This document shows positions 1 to 8,694 of a DNA stretch of 62,437 bases, one piece after another. Position 1 is the first letter of the stretch; each line of letters opens with the position of its first letter. The notes beneath the pieces are model-generated. The model was given only the letters and a program-made list of their open reading frames with translations, searched no databases and was not told where the DNA came from. The translations under genes and the position numbers were made by a program. This DNA comes from an uncultured Lachnospiraceae bacterium (GTDB lineage: Bacteria; Bacillota; Clostridia; Lachnospirales; Lachnospiraceae), in the NCBI GenBank assembly GCA_948470905.1, contig CAOKQK010000008.1:1-62437 (forward strand), in the 5' to 3' direction.

Positions 1-81
1 TTTGGGACATTTTTATTTGTGGTCTACTGAGACATTATCATAAATGGCTTATAATTTGATATCTAAACCAAACAGAAAATA

Positions 82-110
82 TTGACATAAGCCCATTGGA
101 ATGTTATAAT
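82..110 (+). promoter_or_regulatory. Consensus sigma-A promoter of the leader-ORF/ABC ATPase unit
   Basis: A perfect TTGACA box (82-87) and a perfect TATAAT box (105-110) are separated by exactly 17 bp. Transcription would start near 117, inside the hairpin at 112-140, so the RNA would begin with a stable 5' stem. A fully consensus promoter is strong, which fits a gene whose output is then limited by the downstream terminator. Confidence 0.85.
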
Positions 111-111
111 T

Positions 112-140
112 AACGTGCTGTCAGTCAAAGACAGCACGTT
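112..140 (+). promoter_or_regulatory. 5'-terminal RNA hairpin
   Basis: The arms 112-122 and 130-140 are perfectly complementary over 11 bp around a 7-nt loop. No T-run follows, so this is not an intrinsic terminator. Its place at the predicted transcript start suggests a stabilising 5' stem or an operator; which of these is inference. Confidence 0.6.
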
Positions 141-210
141 ATTCGTTTTATCCTAAAGATATATTCTATAGAAAGAATTTTATTTCATATCAAGAAAAGA
201 GGTGGTTAAA

Positions 211-270
211 ATGACAACTTTATATTTATTTTGTTCAGATGTCAGATTAACCGCTTTGATATACCGATAA
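211..270 (+). CDS. Leader peptide, 19 aa, putative attenuator ORF
   Basis: A short ATG frame follows a strong Shine-Dalgarno (AGAGGTGG, spacing 5) and reads MTTLYLFCSDVRLTALIYR before TAA. It lies between a consensus promoter and an intrinsic terminator at 310-338, the layout of translational attenuators. Codons 9-11 contain TCAGATGT (235-242), which is exactly complementary to ACATCTGA (313-320) in the left arm of the terminator. The position of the ribosome on this ORF could therefore decide whether terminator or antiterminator forms. I do not recognise the peptide among leader peptides I know. Expression is unproven. Confidence 0.6.
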   Translation: MTTLYLFCSDVRLTALIYR

Positions 271-309
271 GAGTTTCCAGAAAACCTTTTATCGTCATTG
301 CAGCCTATG

Positions 310-338
310 AGCACATCTGATCAGGATGTGCTTTTTTT
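310..338 (+). terminator. Intrinsic terminator between leader ORF and ABC ATPase
   Basis: The arms AGCACATC (310-317) and GATGTGCT (325-332) enclose a 7-nt loop and run into seven T residues (332-338). It sits 40 nt after the leader stop codon and about 100 nt before the ATPase start. It would stop transcription unless the left arm is captured by 235-242. A second stem follows, pairing 344-353 with 375-384 over 10 bp. Confidence 0.8.
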
Positions 339-440
339 GCGCACGGACATTGGGAACAGGTATTCCTGCTTAGACCAATGTCCGGAAAACGGATAGCGGG
401 GCAATGCGAAAAACGAAACAAAGAAAGGAATTAGGGAAAC

Positions 441-2294
441 TTGAATCAATTAAAAAAAATTTTATTAAAGCTGCACGGAGAAAACAAAAGTAAACTGCGC
501 TGGCTCTATGTGGACAAACAGATCTATATAGCAAGCGTGCGCAGCAGCGAACAGCCCATCGAGGACGAACGCATTTTCCGGTATCATGAACTGTCTTTCC
601 GTTTTACAGGAACCGGCATGAGACACCCTGAGCGCATGAACCTGTTGGTCTATATCCCACAGGAAACGGTGGACGCCGGGGACACGTTCCCCCACCTCCC
701 ACAGGAAACGGCTTCCCACCTCCCACCGGAAATGACTTCTTCTTTCCCTCGTGGAACGACTTCCTCCTTCCCACGGGGAATGACATCCGTCATTCCCCGG
801 GAGGATTATCTGCTGCGGATCCTGTCCCCTGAGATTGCCCGCCTGTCCCTGGAGCTGGAAAACGACCATAAAGATTCCCGCGAAAAAGCCAGCTTTGAAT
901 GCCAGACCGTCAACGAATGCATCCTGCGCCGCAGCGGCCTGGTCTATAACCCTGAAAAAAATTCCTATGTCCTGCGTATCCTGTTCCAAATGCCCCTGAT
1001 CAACGGCACAGGCATTAATGCAAAGAGCGGGCTGAAAGCCCTGCGGGATATTCTGGAAATCATTGAACTGACCTTGAAAAACCTGGACCGGGAAATGCTG
1101 AAGACCCACATACAGACCTATAGACGGCAGACGGAAATACAAGACTGGCTGCTTTCCCATGATAAGGTTGCTTTTATCGCCGACGGCAGCATCCTTCCCA
1201 GGCAGGGAGAGCAAATGGTTCCCATGGAGGACGCCGTCCCGTTTGCCTCGCCTTCCGATCTGCAGGAAACTCTCATTCTGTCCGACGGGTTCCGGCTCAC
1301 CGGCATGGCGCTCCCCAAAGGGGTGACAGTCATCACGGGTGGCGGCTACTCCGGAAAGAGTACACTTTTAAACGCCTTGGAAATCGGAATCTATCACCAC
1401 ATTCCGGGTGACGGCAGGGAATATGTGATCTCCCTTACCGACAGCACAAAAATATACGCGGAAGACGGTCGGCCCGTCCATTGCATGGATCTGTCCTGCT
1501 TTTTCCGGGAACAGTCCCCTGAACTTTCATTCCGGCGTTTCTCCACCGCCCATGCCAGCGGAAGCGTGTCCCAGGCGGCAAACACCCTGGAAGCCGTCTA
1601 TGCCGGATGCAGGCTTCTGCTGATCGACGAGGATACCAGCGCCACCAATTTCATGATCCGGGATCCCCTGATCCGCAGGCTTGTTACAAAAGAACCCATC
1701 ATTCCCTTTACCGACCGCGTCCGTTCCCTCTACAGCCAGGCCGGGATATCCACCGTCCTTGTGATCGGCGGCTCCGGGGAGTACCTGCCGCACGCGGATC
1801 TATGCCTTCTGATGGAGGACTACACCCCCCGGAACGTGACCGCTTTGGTCAGGGAATTGACAAAGGCGGCTCCCTCCAAAACGCAGGAAGACGTTCTCCC
1901 ACTGCCGGAACACCGCCTCTTTAAATGCCCCGAATCCGCGCAGCCTTTTCACATCAGCCAGTGCGTTTCCGTGGACAACGCTCACTATATACAGATTGAC
2001 GATTACACCAGCGACGTGACCCGCCTGACCTCCCTGGTTTCCCTGGGACAGTTCCACACCCTGGCCTGGCTGCTGGAGCGTTTCTTAAGCGCGCCGGCCG
2101 GAAGCGTCAGCGAATGCCGCCAGCTTGCATCCCGGCTGACCAGCCTTATCTTTGAACCGGAAATCATCGACAGGGTTCAGGAAGAAAGCTGTCTGTTTAC
2201 CCTGTGGCTGGAAGAAATCCGCCCGGCAGATCTGCTGGCCGCCCTTTTCCGGATGAGGGGAATCGAGATTATTACCGCGGACAATAAGCCATAA
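441..2294 (+). CDS. Predicted ATPase of the ABC class (PF09818-like)
   Basis: The 617-aa protein matches the COG3044/PF09818 family of stand-alone ABC-class ATPases, whose cellular role is unknown. Family marks are visible: a Walker-A-like TGGGYSGKSTLL near residue 300, then HIPGDGREYV, ASGSVSQAAN as the signature-like region, and LLLIDEDTSATNFMIRD as Walker B. There are no membrane segments or signal peptide, so it should be cytosolic. The start is a TTG preceded by AAGAAAGG. It is alone on this strand behind a leader ORF and terminator, so regulation by attenuation is likely. Its last codons lie inside a dispersed repeat (2273-2358) that supplies the stop codon, so the C-terminus may be repeat-derived. 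Confidence 0.85.
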   Translation: MNQLKKILLKLHGENKSKLRWLYVDKQIYIASVRSSEQPIEDERIFRYHELSFRFTGTGMRHPERMNLLVYIPQETVDAGDTFPHLPQETASHLPPEMTSSFPRGTTSSFPRGMTSVIPREDYLLRILSPEIARLSLELENDHKDSREKASFECQTVNECILRRSGLVYNPEKNSYVLRILFQMPLINGTGINAKSGLKALRDILEIIELTLKNLDREMLKTHIQTYRRQTEIQDWLLSHDKVAFIADGSILPRQGEQMVPMEDAVPFASPSDLQETLILSDGFRLTGMALPKGVTVITGGGYSGKSTLLNALEIGIYHHIPGDGREYVISLTDSTKIYAEDGRPVHCMDLSCFFREQSPELSFRRFSTAHASGSVSQAANTLEAVYAGCRLLLIDEDTSATNFMIRDPLIRRLVTKEPIIPFTDRVRSLYSQAGISTVLVIGGSGEYLPHADLCLLMEDYTPRNVTALVRELTKAAPSKTQEDVLPLPEHRLFKCPESAQPFHISQCVSVDNAHYIQIDDYTSDVTRLTSLVSLGQFHTLAWLLERFLSAPAGSVSECRQLASRLTSLIFEPEIIDRVQEESCLFTLWLEEIRPADLLAALFRMRGIEIITADNKP

Positions 2295-2358
2295 GCCCCA
2301 GGGAGTAAACTTCCTGAAAGTTTACTCCCTGGGGCCTTAACGAATGCCGCAAGGTTCC
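2273..2358 (-). repeat. Dispersed repeat R1, copy 1, with 18-bp hairpin
   Basis: On the minus strand this block aligns with 11163-11275: GCGGCATTCG, an AAGG stretch, a long hairpin containing AGTAAACTT, then CTTATG-CTTATT and CCGCGG. The hairpin arms are 2295-2312 and 2318-2335, 18 bp, perfect. It overlaps the end of the ABC ATPase gene and may also serve as its terminator. Confidence 0.7.
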
Positions 2359-2390
2359 CATCCCCCATGAGCTTACTGATGGGGAATGGG
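2357..2390. terminator. Hairpin between convergent ABC ATPase and MATE genes
   Basis: The arms 2357-2368 and 2379-2390 pair over 12 bp with one mismatch; ATTTAAAAAT follows on the plus strand. It lies between two convergent genes, as expected for a terminator, although the T-run is weak. Confidence 0.45.
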
Positions 2391-2400
2391 ATTTAAAAAT

Positions 2401-2480
2401 GCGCTCGGATCTGCAGCGGAATATGTTGCCTTCCGGTGCAATTTCGGCGCAGGAAACGCTTTCATCAGCGTTTCCATATC
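2401..2480 (-). repeat. Dispersed repeat R2, copy 1
   Basis: Read on the minus strand, it aligns with 4787-4868: ATGGAAACGCTGAT, AAAGCGTTTCC, GCGCCG, CCGCTGCA and ATCCG-GCGC occur in the same order and spacing, with roughly four bases in five shared by eye. The GGAAACGCT/AGCGTTTCC inverted pair forms a small stem. Confidence 0.65.
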
Positions 2481-2513
2481 AGCGCCGATGAAACCGGCTA
2501 TTTCCCGACCGCT

Positions 2514-3968
2514 TTAGGACTGCTCCGCTGCCTTGTCTCCCACCAGATCAATATTCTTCCACTTCCCCTGGCGATAACGCAGGTATGTAAACAACGCCCC
2601 CAAGAGCCAACTCACCAGCAGTGAGAAAAACAGGGCGTCCGGGTGCCCGGACGGCCATTCCTCCGAGGCGTTGAAATGCGCCAGCAGATACGCAAGCGGC
2701 ACTCTCACCACCACTGTGGTAATAAGGGAAATCACCATCGTCGACACTGTATCCCCCGCCGCGCGCAGGATGCCGCCATACACCTGCGTGATACCCATGG
2801 CAATATAACCGGCGGCAAGGATCTGCAGACCCCGTCCCCCCAGACTTACCACTTTCCAGTACACATCAGGGTCTGTGCTCTCCTCATTGATAAATATCTC
2901 AATCAGCTGCCTTCCAAACAAAAGCAATGCCAGCACGATCACCATAGACGTGCCAAGAGCCAGCATCAAGGCCGCCTTCTCCCCTGACTTCAGACGATCT
3001 GTTTTCCTTGCTCCCAGGTTCTGTCCTATGTAAGTGGAAATGGCAAGCCCAAAGGTAAACGCCGGAAGCACGGCAAAGCCGTCCACCCTCATGATCGCCA
3101 CATTGATGGCAGGCACAAAATCCCCCATCTGGTTCGTGAGGCTCTGCACAAAGACCAGCGCCAGTGAAAACACTGCCTGGGTCACACCGGAGGGAAGCCC
3201 CAGCTTCAGGATCAATCCGGCGGTGCCGCCCTTTGGAATGAGCGTCTCTTTCTTAATTTCCACAATATCCTTCATATGGGTCAGTCGGACAATACACAGG
3301 ATTGCCGAAACCGTCTGGGAAATGATCGTCGCCCAGGCAACACCCTGCACCCCCCAGCCAAGCGCCGCCACAAACCAGATATCAAGCACGATATTCATGG
3401 CGGCGGAAACCAGCAGGTACAACAGCGGGTAAAAGCTGTCTCCCAGCCCGCGCAGGATACCCGAGATAATATTATAAAAAGCAACTCCGAGAATCCCCAA
3501 AAAAGTGATCTGCAGATAAGCCGCCGCCAGATCCAGATATTTCTCCGGTGTGTTGATCAGGCCCAGCAGCGGACGTGAAATGGGAATCCCCACCGCCATG
3601 ATGATGGCAGCCGCAGCCACTACCAGCGTAATCGAGGTGCCGATACAGACGGAAAGCTTCTCTTTCTCCTTTGCTCCAAAATACTGCGCCACAAGGATCC
3701 CTGCGCCGGTGGATATGGCGATGAAAAGCACCAGCAGCAAGTTGATGATAGGAGAAGAAACTCCCACCGCCGACAGCGCATCCACACCGTTATACCCGTT
3801 CCGCTCGATCGTACAGTATTTTCCCACCACGACAGAATCCACCGCAGAATAAAGCTGCTGGGCAAAATTGCCGATCAGCAGCGGAAACGCGAACTTTGCA
3901 ATCACCCTCACCGGGCTGCCAGTTGTCATATCCTGCGCTCCAAACAGTTTTTTTACCTTTTCAAACAC
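2514..3968 (-). CDS. MATE family multidrug efflux transporter
   Basis: The 484-aa polytopic membrane protein has about twelve hydrophobic segments and the MATE landmarks, such as FPLLIGNFAQQLYSAVDSVVVG in the first bundle and the repeated second half beginning LGLPSGVTQAVFS. MATE proteins export cationic drugs or metabolites in exchange for Na+ or H+; the substrate is not predictable. I chose the GTG at 3968 because GGAGGAG stands 5 nt before it; a longer ATG frame from 3995 would bury that site. A small stem (3986-4006) lies just upstream. The gene is 68 bp downstream of trkA on the same strand and may be the last gene of that unit. Confidence 0.88.
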   Translation of the reverse strand: MFEKVKKLFGAQDMTTGSPVRVIAKFAFPLLIGNFAQQLYSAVDSVVVGKYCTIERNGYNGVDALSAVGVSSPIINLLLVLFIAISTGAGILVAQYFGAKEKEKLSVCIGTSITLVVAAAAIIMAVGIPISRPLLGLINTPEKYLDLAAAYLQITFLGILGVAFYNIISGILRGLGDSFYPLLYLLVSAAMNIVLDIWFVAALGWGVQGVAWATIISQTVSAILCIVRLTHMKDIVEIKKETLIPKGGTAGLILKLGLPSGVTQAVFSLALVFVQSLTNQMGDFVPAINVAIMRVDGFAVLPAFTFGLAISTYIGQNLGARKTDRLKSGEKAALMLALGTSMVIVLALLLFGRQLIEIFINEESTDPDVYWKVVSLGGRGLQILAAGYIAMGITQVYGGILRAAGDTVSTMVISLITTVVVRVPLAYLLAHFNASEEWPSGHPDALFFSLLVSWLLGALFTYLRYRQGKWKNIDLVGDKAAEQS

Positions 3969-4036
3969 TTTTTCTCCTCCAAAATAAGTTCCCATAAGCG
4001 GAACTTTTCCCCCTTAGCACTCTCATTTTGACACCG

Positions 4037-4678
4037 TCAGGTAATTGCCTTGATATGCTCCGCCGTCCCCATGACCATGATGCTCTCATCCTCCTCAAAC
4101 ACATGGCTGGGATGAGGCAGCGGGAAGATCTGGTTCTGCTTCCTGGTGGCAAGGACACTGACATGATATTTGGTGCGGATGGACAAATCCACCATGCTCT
4201 TTCCCAGCCACTGTTTTGGCACCGCGATCTCATAGATACCTATTTCCGGCGTCAGCTCCACATAGTCAAAAATATTGTCTGCGCCAAACTTGATGGCAAG
4301 CCGCTCCGCCACCTCCCGCTCGGCATAAGAGACATAGTCCGCCCCGTTCCTGAGGAGCAGCTTCCTGTGGACGTCTCTCGTGGCGCGCGCCACAATATAT
4401 TTACAGCCCAAATCCTTTAACAACACCGTGATCTCAAGGACGGTCTGAAAATTTTCACCGATGGCAATCACTGCCAGGTCAAAGTTGTCAACACCCAGGG
4501 ACTTCATAAAACGCTCGTCCGTGGCGTCGCCTATAAGTATCTGCTGGATCAGTCCCACAGCCGCATCCGCCCTCTCCTCGCTGTCGTCCACCGCCAGGAC
4601 CTCATGCCCATTCTCCAGAAATGTCTTTGCCATATGGCGTCCGAAACGCCCCAGGCCGATTATCAAAACTGATTTCAT
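4037..4678 (-). CDS. TrkA/KtrA-type potassium channel regulatory subunit
   Basis: The 213-aa protein has an N-terminal Rossmann RCK domain (IIGLGRFGRHMA nucleotide-binding loop, acidic DD at the end of strand 2, GDATDERFM) and a TrkA-C ligand domain after about residue 135. It would form the cytosolic gating ring of a Trk/Ktr potassium transporter, binding ATP/ADP, NAD or c-di-AMP. The start at 4678 (MKSVLIIG) is preferred over two upstream ATGs because GGAG is better spaced from it. The membrane partner is encoded upstream on the same strand (4992-6347). Confidence 0.9.
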   Translation of the reverse strand: MKSVLIIGLGRFGRHMAKTFLENGHEVLAVDDSEERADAAVGLIQQILIGDATDERFMKSLGVDNFDLAVIAIGENFQTVLEITVLLKDLGCKYIVARATRDVHRKLLLRNGADYVSYAEREVAERLAIKFGADNIFDYVELTPEIGIYEIAVPKQWLGKSMVDLSIRTKYHVSVLATRKQNQIFPLPHPSHVFEEDESIMVMGTAEHIKAIT

Positions 4679-4786
4679 ACCCTCTCCCATCTGCATGCCC
4701 CTACACGAGCATAAATCAGGGCAGGCTTAATTTTTCTTCCCGCCCTGATTCTCCCATGTACTCCTGCACACATATCATTTCCAGGA

Positions 4787-4917
4787 AACTATGGAAACGC
4801 TGATTAAAGCGTTTCCCGCGCCGGATTTGCGCTGCGAAGCAGCATAAACCGCTGCAAATCCGTGCGCATCCGCCGGAGGCTCTAGGGAAACACTGATTTA
4901 ATCAGTGTTTCCCTATG
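4787..4917 (+). repeat. Dispersed repeat R2, copy 2, with two palindromes
   Basis: This intergenic block between the two K+ transport genes holds GGAAACGCT-GATTA-AAGCGTTTCC, a GC-rich middle (GCGCCGGATTTGC ... GCAAATCCGTGCGC) that can itself fold, and an outer AGGGAAACACTGATT/AATCAGTGTTTCCCT palindrome with about 15-bp arms. It matches 2401-2480 in inverse orientation. It may be a REP/MITE-like element that now lies between cotranscribed genes. Confidence 0.65.
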
Positions 4918-4991
4918 ACTGCCTGAAGATTATGCTTCCCGGAAAAGCACAGCTCCCTGAAATTCCTGTCACTTTACATTCTTCCCATACT

Positions 4992-6347
4992 TTATCCAAC
5001 CTGTACTTTCTCCAGGGGCAGCCTCGAATTTGTCCCCCTCTTATCGGACGAAAATGCCAGCAGCATGGTGATAGACCCTACTCGTCCGCACAACATCAGA
5101 AAAGCCAGCAGCAGCTTGGATACCATTCCCAGCTCCGGCGTAATTCCCAGCGTCACCCCCACCGTCGCCATGGCCGAAACCGACTCAAAAAGCGCCGTCA
5201 AAAACGGCAGCTCCTCAACTGCCGAGATGATCACTCCCGCCGTCACTGTCAGGATCAGATACGTCATAAACACACAGGATGCCGTCCTGGTAATCCCTTC
5301 CTCCATCCTGCGCCCAAACATCTCAATATTTTTCTTCCTGCGGAAAGTGGCAAGAATGCTGATACACAGGATCCAGAAAGTTGTTGTCTTGATCCCTCCC
5401 GCAGTGGAACCGGTGGATCCCCCGATAAACATCAGACAGATCATCACGAAAATCGAACTCTCCGTCATACCTGCCAGATCCACCGTATTAAAGCCCGCCG
5501 TCCTCGCCGTCACAGACTGGAACAGACTGGCCTGGATCCTTTCATCCAAAGGCAGTTCCGCATAAAGGGGCTGATTCCACTCCAGCAGGGCAAACACCAC
5601 CGCCCCTAAGACAATCAGGCTGACGCTTATGGACAGAACCATCTTGCTCTGCAGCCGCAGGCGCCCCAGATGAAACTTCCTCTCCCGCAGATCATGCCAC
5701 ACAAAGAATCCAAGCCCTCCGATGACAATCAACAGCATGATCACCGTACAAAAATACCAGTCTCCTGCCATCCCGGTGAGGGAAGAAAACTGCCCCGTAG
5801 TTCCTCCCATCAGGTCGAAGCCCCCGTTGCAGAAAGCCGACACCGCATGGAAAACCGCAAAATAAAGCCCCTTCGCCCAGCCGTACCTGGGCACGAAAGT
5901 AAAACTCAGTAAAAAAGCCCCTGCCAATTCCACCACCAGGGTTCCCAGCGCGATAAACTTTGTCATCCGCACAATACCGCCAATCTGGGGCGCCGAGATG
6001 GAATTCTGCATAATGGAACGCTGGCTGAGGCTGATCTTCTGCCTCGTCAGCACCATCACCAAAATTGCCACCGTCATAAATCCAACCCCGCCCACCTGGA
6101 TCAGCGCCAGGATCACCAATTGCCCGAACAACGTCCAGTGGGTAAAGGTATCATACCTGATAAGCCCGGTCACACAAGTCGCCGAGGTCGCCGTGAAAAA
6201 GCAGTCCGACACCGGCGTGCCGCCGGCTCCCCTGGTGGCAGCCGGCAGCGCCAGAAGCAAGGTTCCCACTGCGATTATGACAAGATATCCGCCTAAGATC
6301 AGCTTCATTGGTGAAAGACTATGCCATACATTCATTTTATGTTTCAC
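4992..6347 (-). CDS. TrkH/KtrB family potassium uptake membrane subunit
   Basis: The 451-aa protein has the fourfold membrane-pore-membrane repeat of the TrkH/KtrB superfamily. The four selectivity-filter segments are visible: TATSATCVTG, SAFCNGGFD, TARTAGFNT and SAMATVGVT, each with the conserved glycine. It should form the K+ (or Na+-coupled K+) pathway and work with the TrkA-like gene downstream. Its start lies only 7 nt after the butyrate kinase stop codon, so the two are probably one transcript. The length fits KtrB (about 450 aa) better than TrkH (about 480). Confidence 0.9.
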   Translation of the reverse strand: MKHKMNVWHSLSPMKLILGGYLVIIAVGTLLLALPAATRGAGGTPVSDCFFTATSATCVTGLIRYDTFTHWTLFGQLVILALIQVGGVGFMTVAILVMVLTRQKISLSQRSIMQNSISAPQIGGIVRMTKFIALGTLVVELAGAFLLSFTFVPRYGWAKGLYFAVFHAVSAFCNGGFDLMGGTTGQFSSLTGMAGDWYFCTVIMLLIVIGGLGFFVWHDLRERKFHLGRLRLQSKMVLSISVSLIVLGAVVFALLEWNQPLYAELPLDERIQASLFQSVTARTAGFNTVDLAGMTESSIFVMICLMFIGGSTGSTAGGIKTTTFWILCISILATFRRKKNIEMFGRRMEEGITRTASCVFMTYLILTVTAGVIISAVEELPFLTALFESVSAMATVGVTLGITPELGMVSKLLLAFLMLCGRVGSITMLLAFSSDKRGTNSRLPLEKVQVG

Positions 6348-6354
6348 TCTGTCC

Positions 6355-7422
6355 TTAATACTCCATCAGCTTTTCTTCGCCATTCAGCACACGCATTGCC
6401 CCCTGGGCCAGAGCCAGCAGCTCATCCTCCCCGGGATACACGGTAAAGGGCGCGATCCACTCCGTCCTCTCCCGCAGCGCCGCAACCACGTCAGCGCCAT
6501 GGGCGATACCGCCAGTCACAATAATCTGATCCACCTCGCCGTTCAGCACACATGCCATGGAACCGATATCCTTGGAAACCTGCAGCAAAAACGCCTGCTT
6601 TACCTCCGCCGCCTTCTCGTCACCCTCACCTGCGCGCTTCGTCACCTCACGCATATCGTTGGTGCCCAGATACGCGTTAAAGCCTCCCTTGCCGATAAGC
6701 TTGCCGTACAGCTCCTGCTCGGTATACTTGCCGGAGAAGCAAAGCTTCACCAGGGCGCCGCAGGGCACGCCGCCGGCACGCTCCGGAGAAAAAGCCCCGT
6801 CCCCGTCAAAAGCGCTGAACACATCTACCACTTTTCCGTCCACATGAGCGCCCACAGACACGCCGCCGCCCATATGCACCACGATCAGGCGCAGCGATTC
6901 ATAAGGCTTTCCCACCTCCCTGGCATACCTCTTTGCCACCGCCTTCTGGTTCAGCGCGTGGAAGATACTGCCGCGGGGAATCTCCGCCATACCCGAATAC
7001 CGGGCAATGGGCATCAGTTCGTCAACTACCACAGGATCCACAATATAGGCCGGCACACCGATAGTATCCCCAAACTCCCGCGCCAAAATACCCCCCAGGT
7101 TGGAAGCATGCTGCCCCTGCACGCCTTTTTTCAAATCCTCCAGAAGCTCGTCTGTCACCGCATAAGTCCCGCCGGAGATGGGCTTCAGCATACCGCCCCT
7201 CCCCACAACCACATCCAGGCTCTTCATATCAAAATTTTTGGACTCCAGCAAATCCGTGATAATCTTCTTGCGGAAGTCCTTCTGATCCACGATTGCCCCA
7301 TACTGGCTGATCTCCTCCGTGGAATGCCTCAAAGTCTCCTCAAACAAAAGATTCTCATCCTCAAACACACCAATCTTGGTGGATGTAGAACCGGGATTGA
7401 TGATCAAACTCTTAATTGCCAT
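6355..7422 (-). CDS. buk: Butyrate kinase
   Basis: The 355-aa acetokinase-family (ASKHA) enzyme converts butyryl phosphate and ADP to butyrate and ATP, the last step of the kinase route of butyrate fermentation. The family phosphate loop [12 protein letters not shown] opens the protein; [25 protein letters not shown] and [10 protein letters not shown] follow at the expected places. Length is typical for Buk. It lies 160 bp downstream of ptb on the same strand and 7 nt before a potassium transporter gene. A paralogous branched-chain fatty acid kinase is the main alternative. Confidence 0.93.
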   Translation of the reverse strand: MAIKSLIINPGSTSTKIGVFEDENLLFEETLRHSTEEISQYGAIVDQKDFRKKIITDLLESKNFDMKSLDVVVGRGGMLKPISGGTYAVTDELLEDLKKGVQGQHASNLGGILAREFGDTIGVPAYIVDPVVVDELMPIARYSGMAEIPRGSIFHALNQKAVAKRYAREVGKPYESLRLIVVHMGGGVSVGAHVDGKVVDVFSAFDGDGAFSPERAGGVPCGALVKLCFSGKYTEQELYGKLIGKGGFNAYLGTNDMREVTKRAGEGDEKAAEVKQAFLLQVSKDIGSMACVLNGEVDQIIVTGGIAHGADVVAALRERTEWIAPFTVYPGEDELLALAQGAMRVLNGEEKLMEY

Positions 7423-7582
7423 TTTTTATACCTCCATGATCATAATTTTTCTATGATAATTCATTATCTTCAGCCTGCGTAAGCTCACAGACACCCATTG
7501 TCTTAAGCCGCCAATGCCCACATCCACTCCCTGCCCTGCATTGATACACAACGCCAGCTTGGGAGAAGACACTGACATCCAT

Positions 7583-8506
7583 TTAGCTGTTTTTCTTTAA
7601 CTCCTCGGATACCACTGCCGCAAGTGCGATAGAATTCACCTTGGTCTCAAAAGTATCGGAACGGCTGGTCAGAATAACCGGAACCTTTGTTCCGGTCAGG
7701 ATACAGCCGTTTTTCATACCGGGAACAGTATGTACGATGCACTTGTACACAAGGTTCCCTGCATGAATATCCGGGAACACCAACATATCCGCATCACCCT
7801 GGATCTTTCTGTCAGAGGCTCCCTTGTGCTTTACCGCCTCGGGATCAACTGCCAGATCAAAGGATAGAGGACCGTCAACGATACAACCGGACAGCTGCCC
7901 CTCCTCACACATCTTCACAAGCTCCGCCGCCTCCACAGTGGCAGGCATCTTGGGATTGACTACCTCCACCGCAGCCAGGACCGCCACCTTGGGACACTCA
8001 ATACCGCAGGCCTTACACACGGGAATCGTATTCCTGATAATATTTGCCTTATCCTCCAAGGCAGGATATGGGATAAACGCAACATCCGTCAGGAACAAAA
8101 GCCGGTCAAACTGCGGAAGGTCAAAAACAGCCACATGGGAAAGCGGCGCGCCGGTCCTGAGCCCCACTTCCTTGTCCAACACACTCTTTAAGAAATTCTT
8201 GGTGTCCACCAGCCCCTTCATGTACATGTCCACCTCTCCGTCATGGGCAAGCTTCACCGCCTTCAACGCCGCCTGGACCATATCCGGCTCGTCAATGATC
8301 CGGTATCCTGCAAGATCCATGTCAATGGAAACAGCAATCTCCCTGATCTTTGCTTCATCGCCCACCAGGACAGCCTCCGCTATCCCACGCGCTTTCGCCT
8401 CCTTCACCGCCTCCAGCACTGCGGAATCCTGCGCTGCCGCCACCGCGATCTTCTTCATACCGCAGCCTTGCATCTTTTCAATAATTTCATTAAAACCGTG
8501 TCTCAT
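7583..8506 (-). CDS. ptb: Phosphate butyryltransferase
   Basis: The 307-aa protein of the phosphotransacetylase family converts butyryl-CoA and phosphate to butyryl phosphate, the substrate of the neighbouring butyrate kinase. Seen in the sequence: KKIAVAAAQDSAVLEAV at the N-terminus, VDMYMKGLVDTKNFL, DVAFIPYPALEDKANI and DMLVFPDIHAGN near the C-terminus. The adjacent buk supports Ptb over acetate Pta. It reads away from an APH-like gene, with a promoter at 8599-8627. Confidence 0.92.
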   Translation of the reverse strand: MRHGFNEIIEKMQGCGMKKIAVAAAQDSAVLEAVKEAKARGIAEAVLVGDEAKIREIAVSIDMDLAGYRIIDEPDMVQAALKAVKLAHDGEVDMYMKGLVDTKNFLKSVLDKEVGLRTGAPLSHVAVFDLPQFDRLLFLTDVAFIPYPALEDKANIIRNTIPVCKACGIECPKVAVLAAVEVVNPKMPATVEAAELVKMCEEGQLSGCIVDGPLSFDLAVDPEAVKHKGASDRKIQGDADMLVFPDIHAGNLVYKCIVHTVPGMKNGCILTGTKVPVILTSRSDTFETKVNSIALAAVVSEELKKNS

Positions 8507-8598
8507 TACTTTTTGCTTCCTTTCTACCCGTCAAGAGCATTTTTCTTTTTTGTCTTTCATACCCAGGCTTATACCTGCAGTATTTTTCCATCGCTAAA

Positions 8599-8627
8599 AT
8601 AATAACACGGTCACTTTTAAAATGCAA
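8599..8627 (-). promoter_or_regulatory. Promoter of ptb-buk
   Basis: On the minus strand TTGCAT (8627-8622) and TATTAT (8604-8599) are 17 bp apart, leaving a 5' leader of about 85 nt before ptb. No operator is obvious. The 8507-8835 gap holds this promoter and the divergent one for the APH-like gene. Confidence 0.6.
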
Positions 8628-8665
8628 TACCGCAATCAAACACCGATACGGATGCCTTATCAGGA

Positions 8666-8694
8666 TTGAATGACAGGGACAAGCGTGCTATACT
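8666..8694 (+). promoter_or_regulatory. Promoter of APH(3')-like gene
   Basis: TTGAAT (8666-8671) and TATACT (8689-8694) are separated by 17 bp. The predicted start, near 8701, leaves about 135 nt of leader before the chosen ATG at 8836. I see no leader ORF with a good ribosome site in it. Confidence 0.6.

Noticed and set aside
1-60. Possible IS21-like element end (two GACATT-type motifs in GGGACATTTTTATTT and GAGACATTATCATAAA).
   Set aside because: Only about 50 bp are visible, with no transposase and no second end; the resemblance is from memory.
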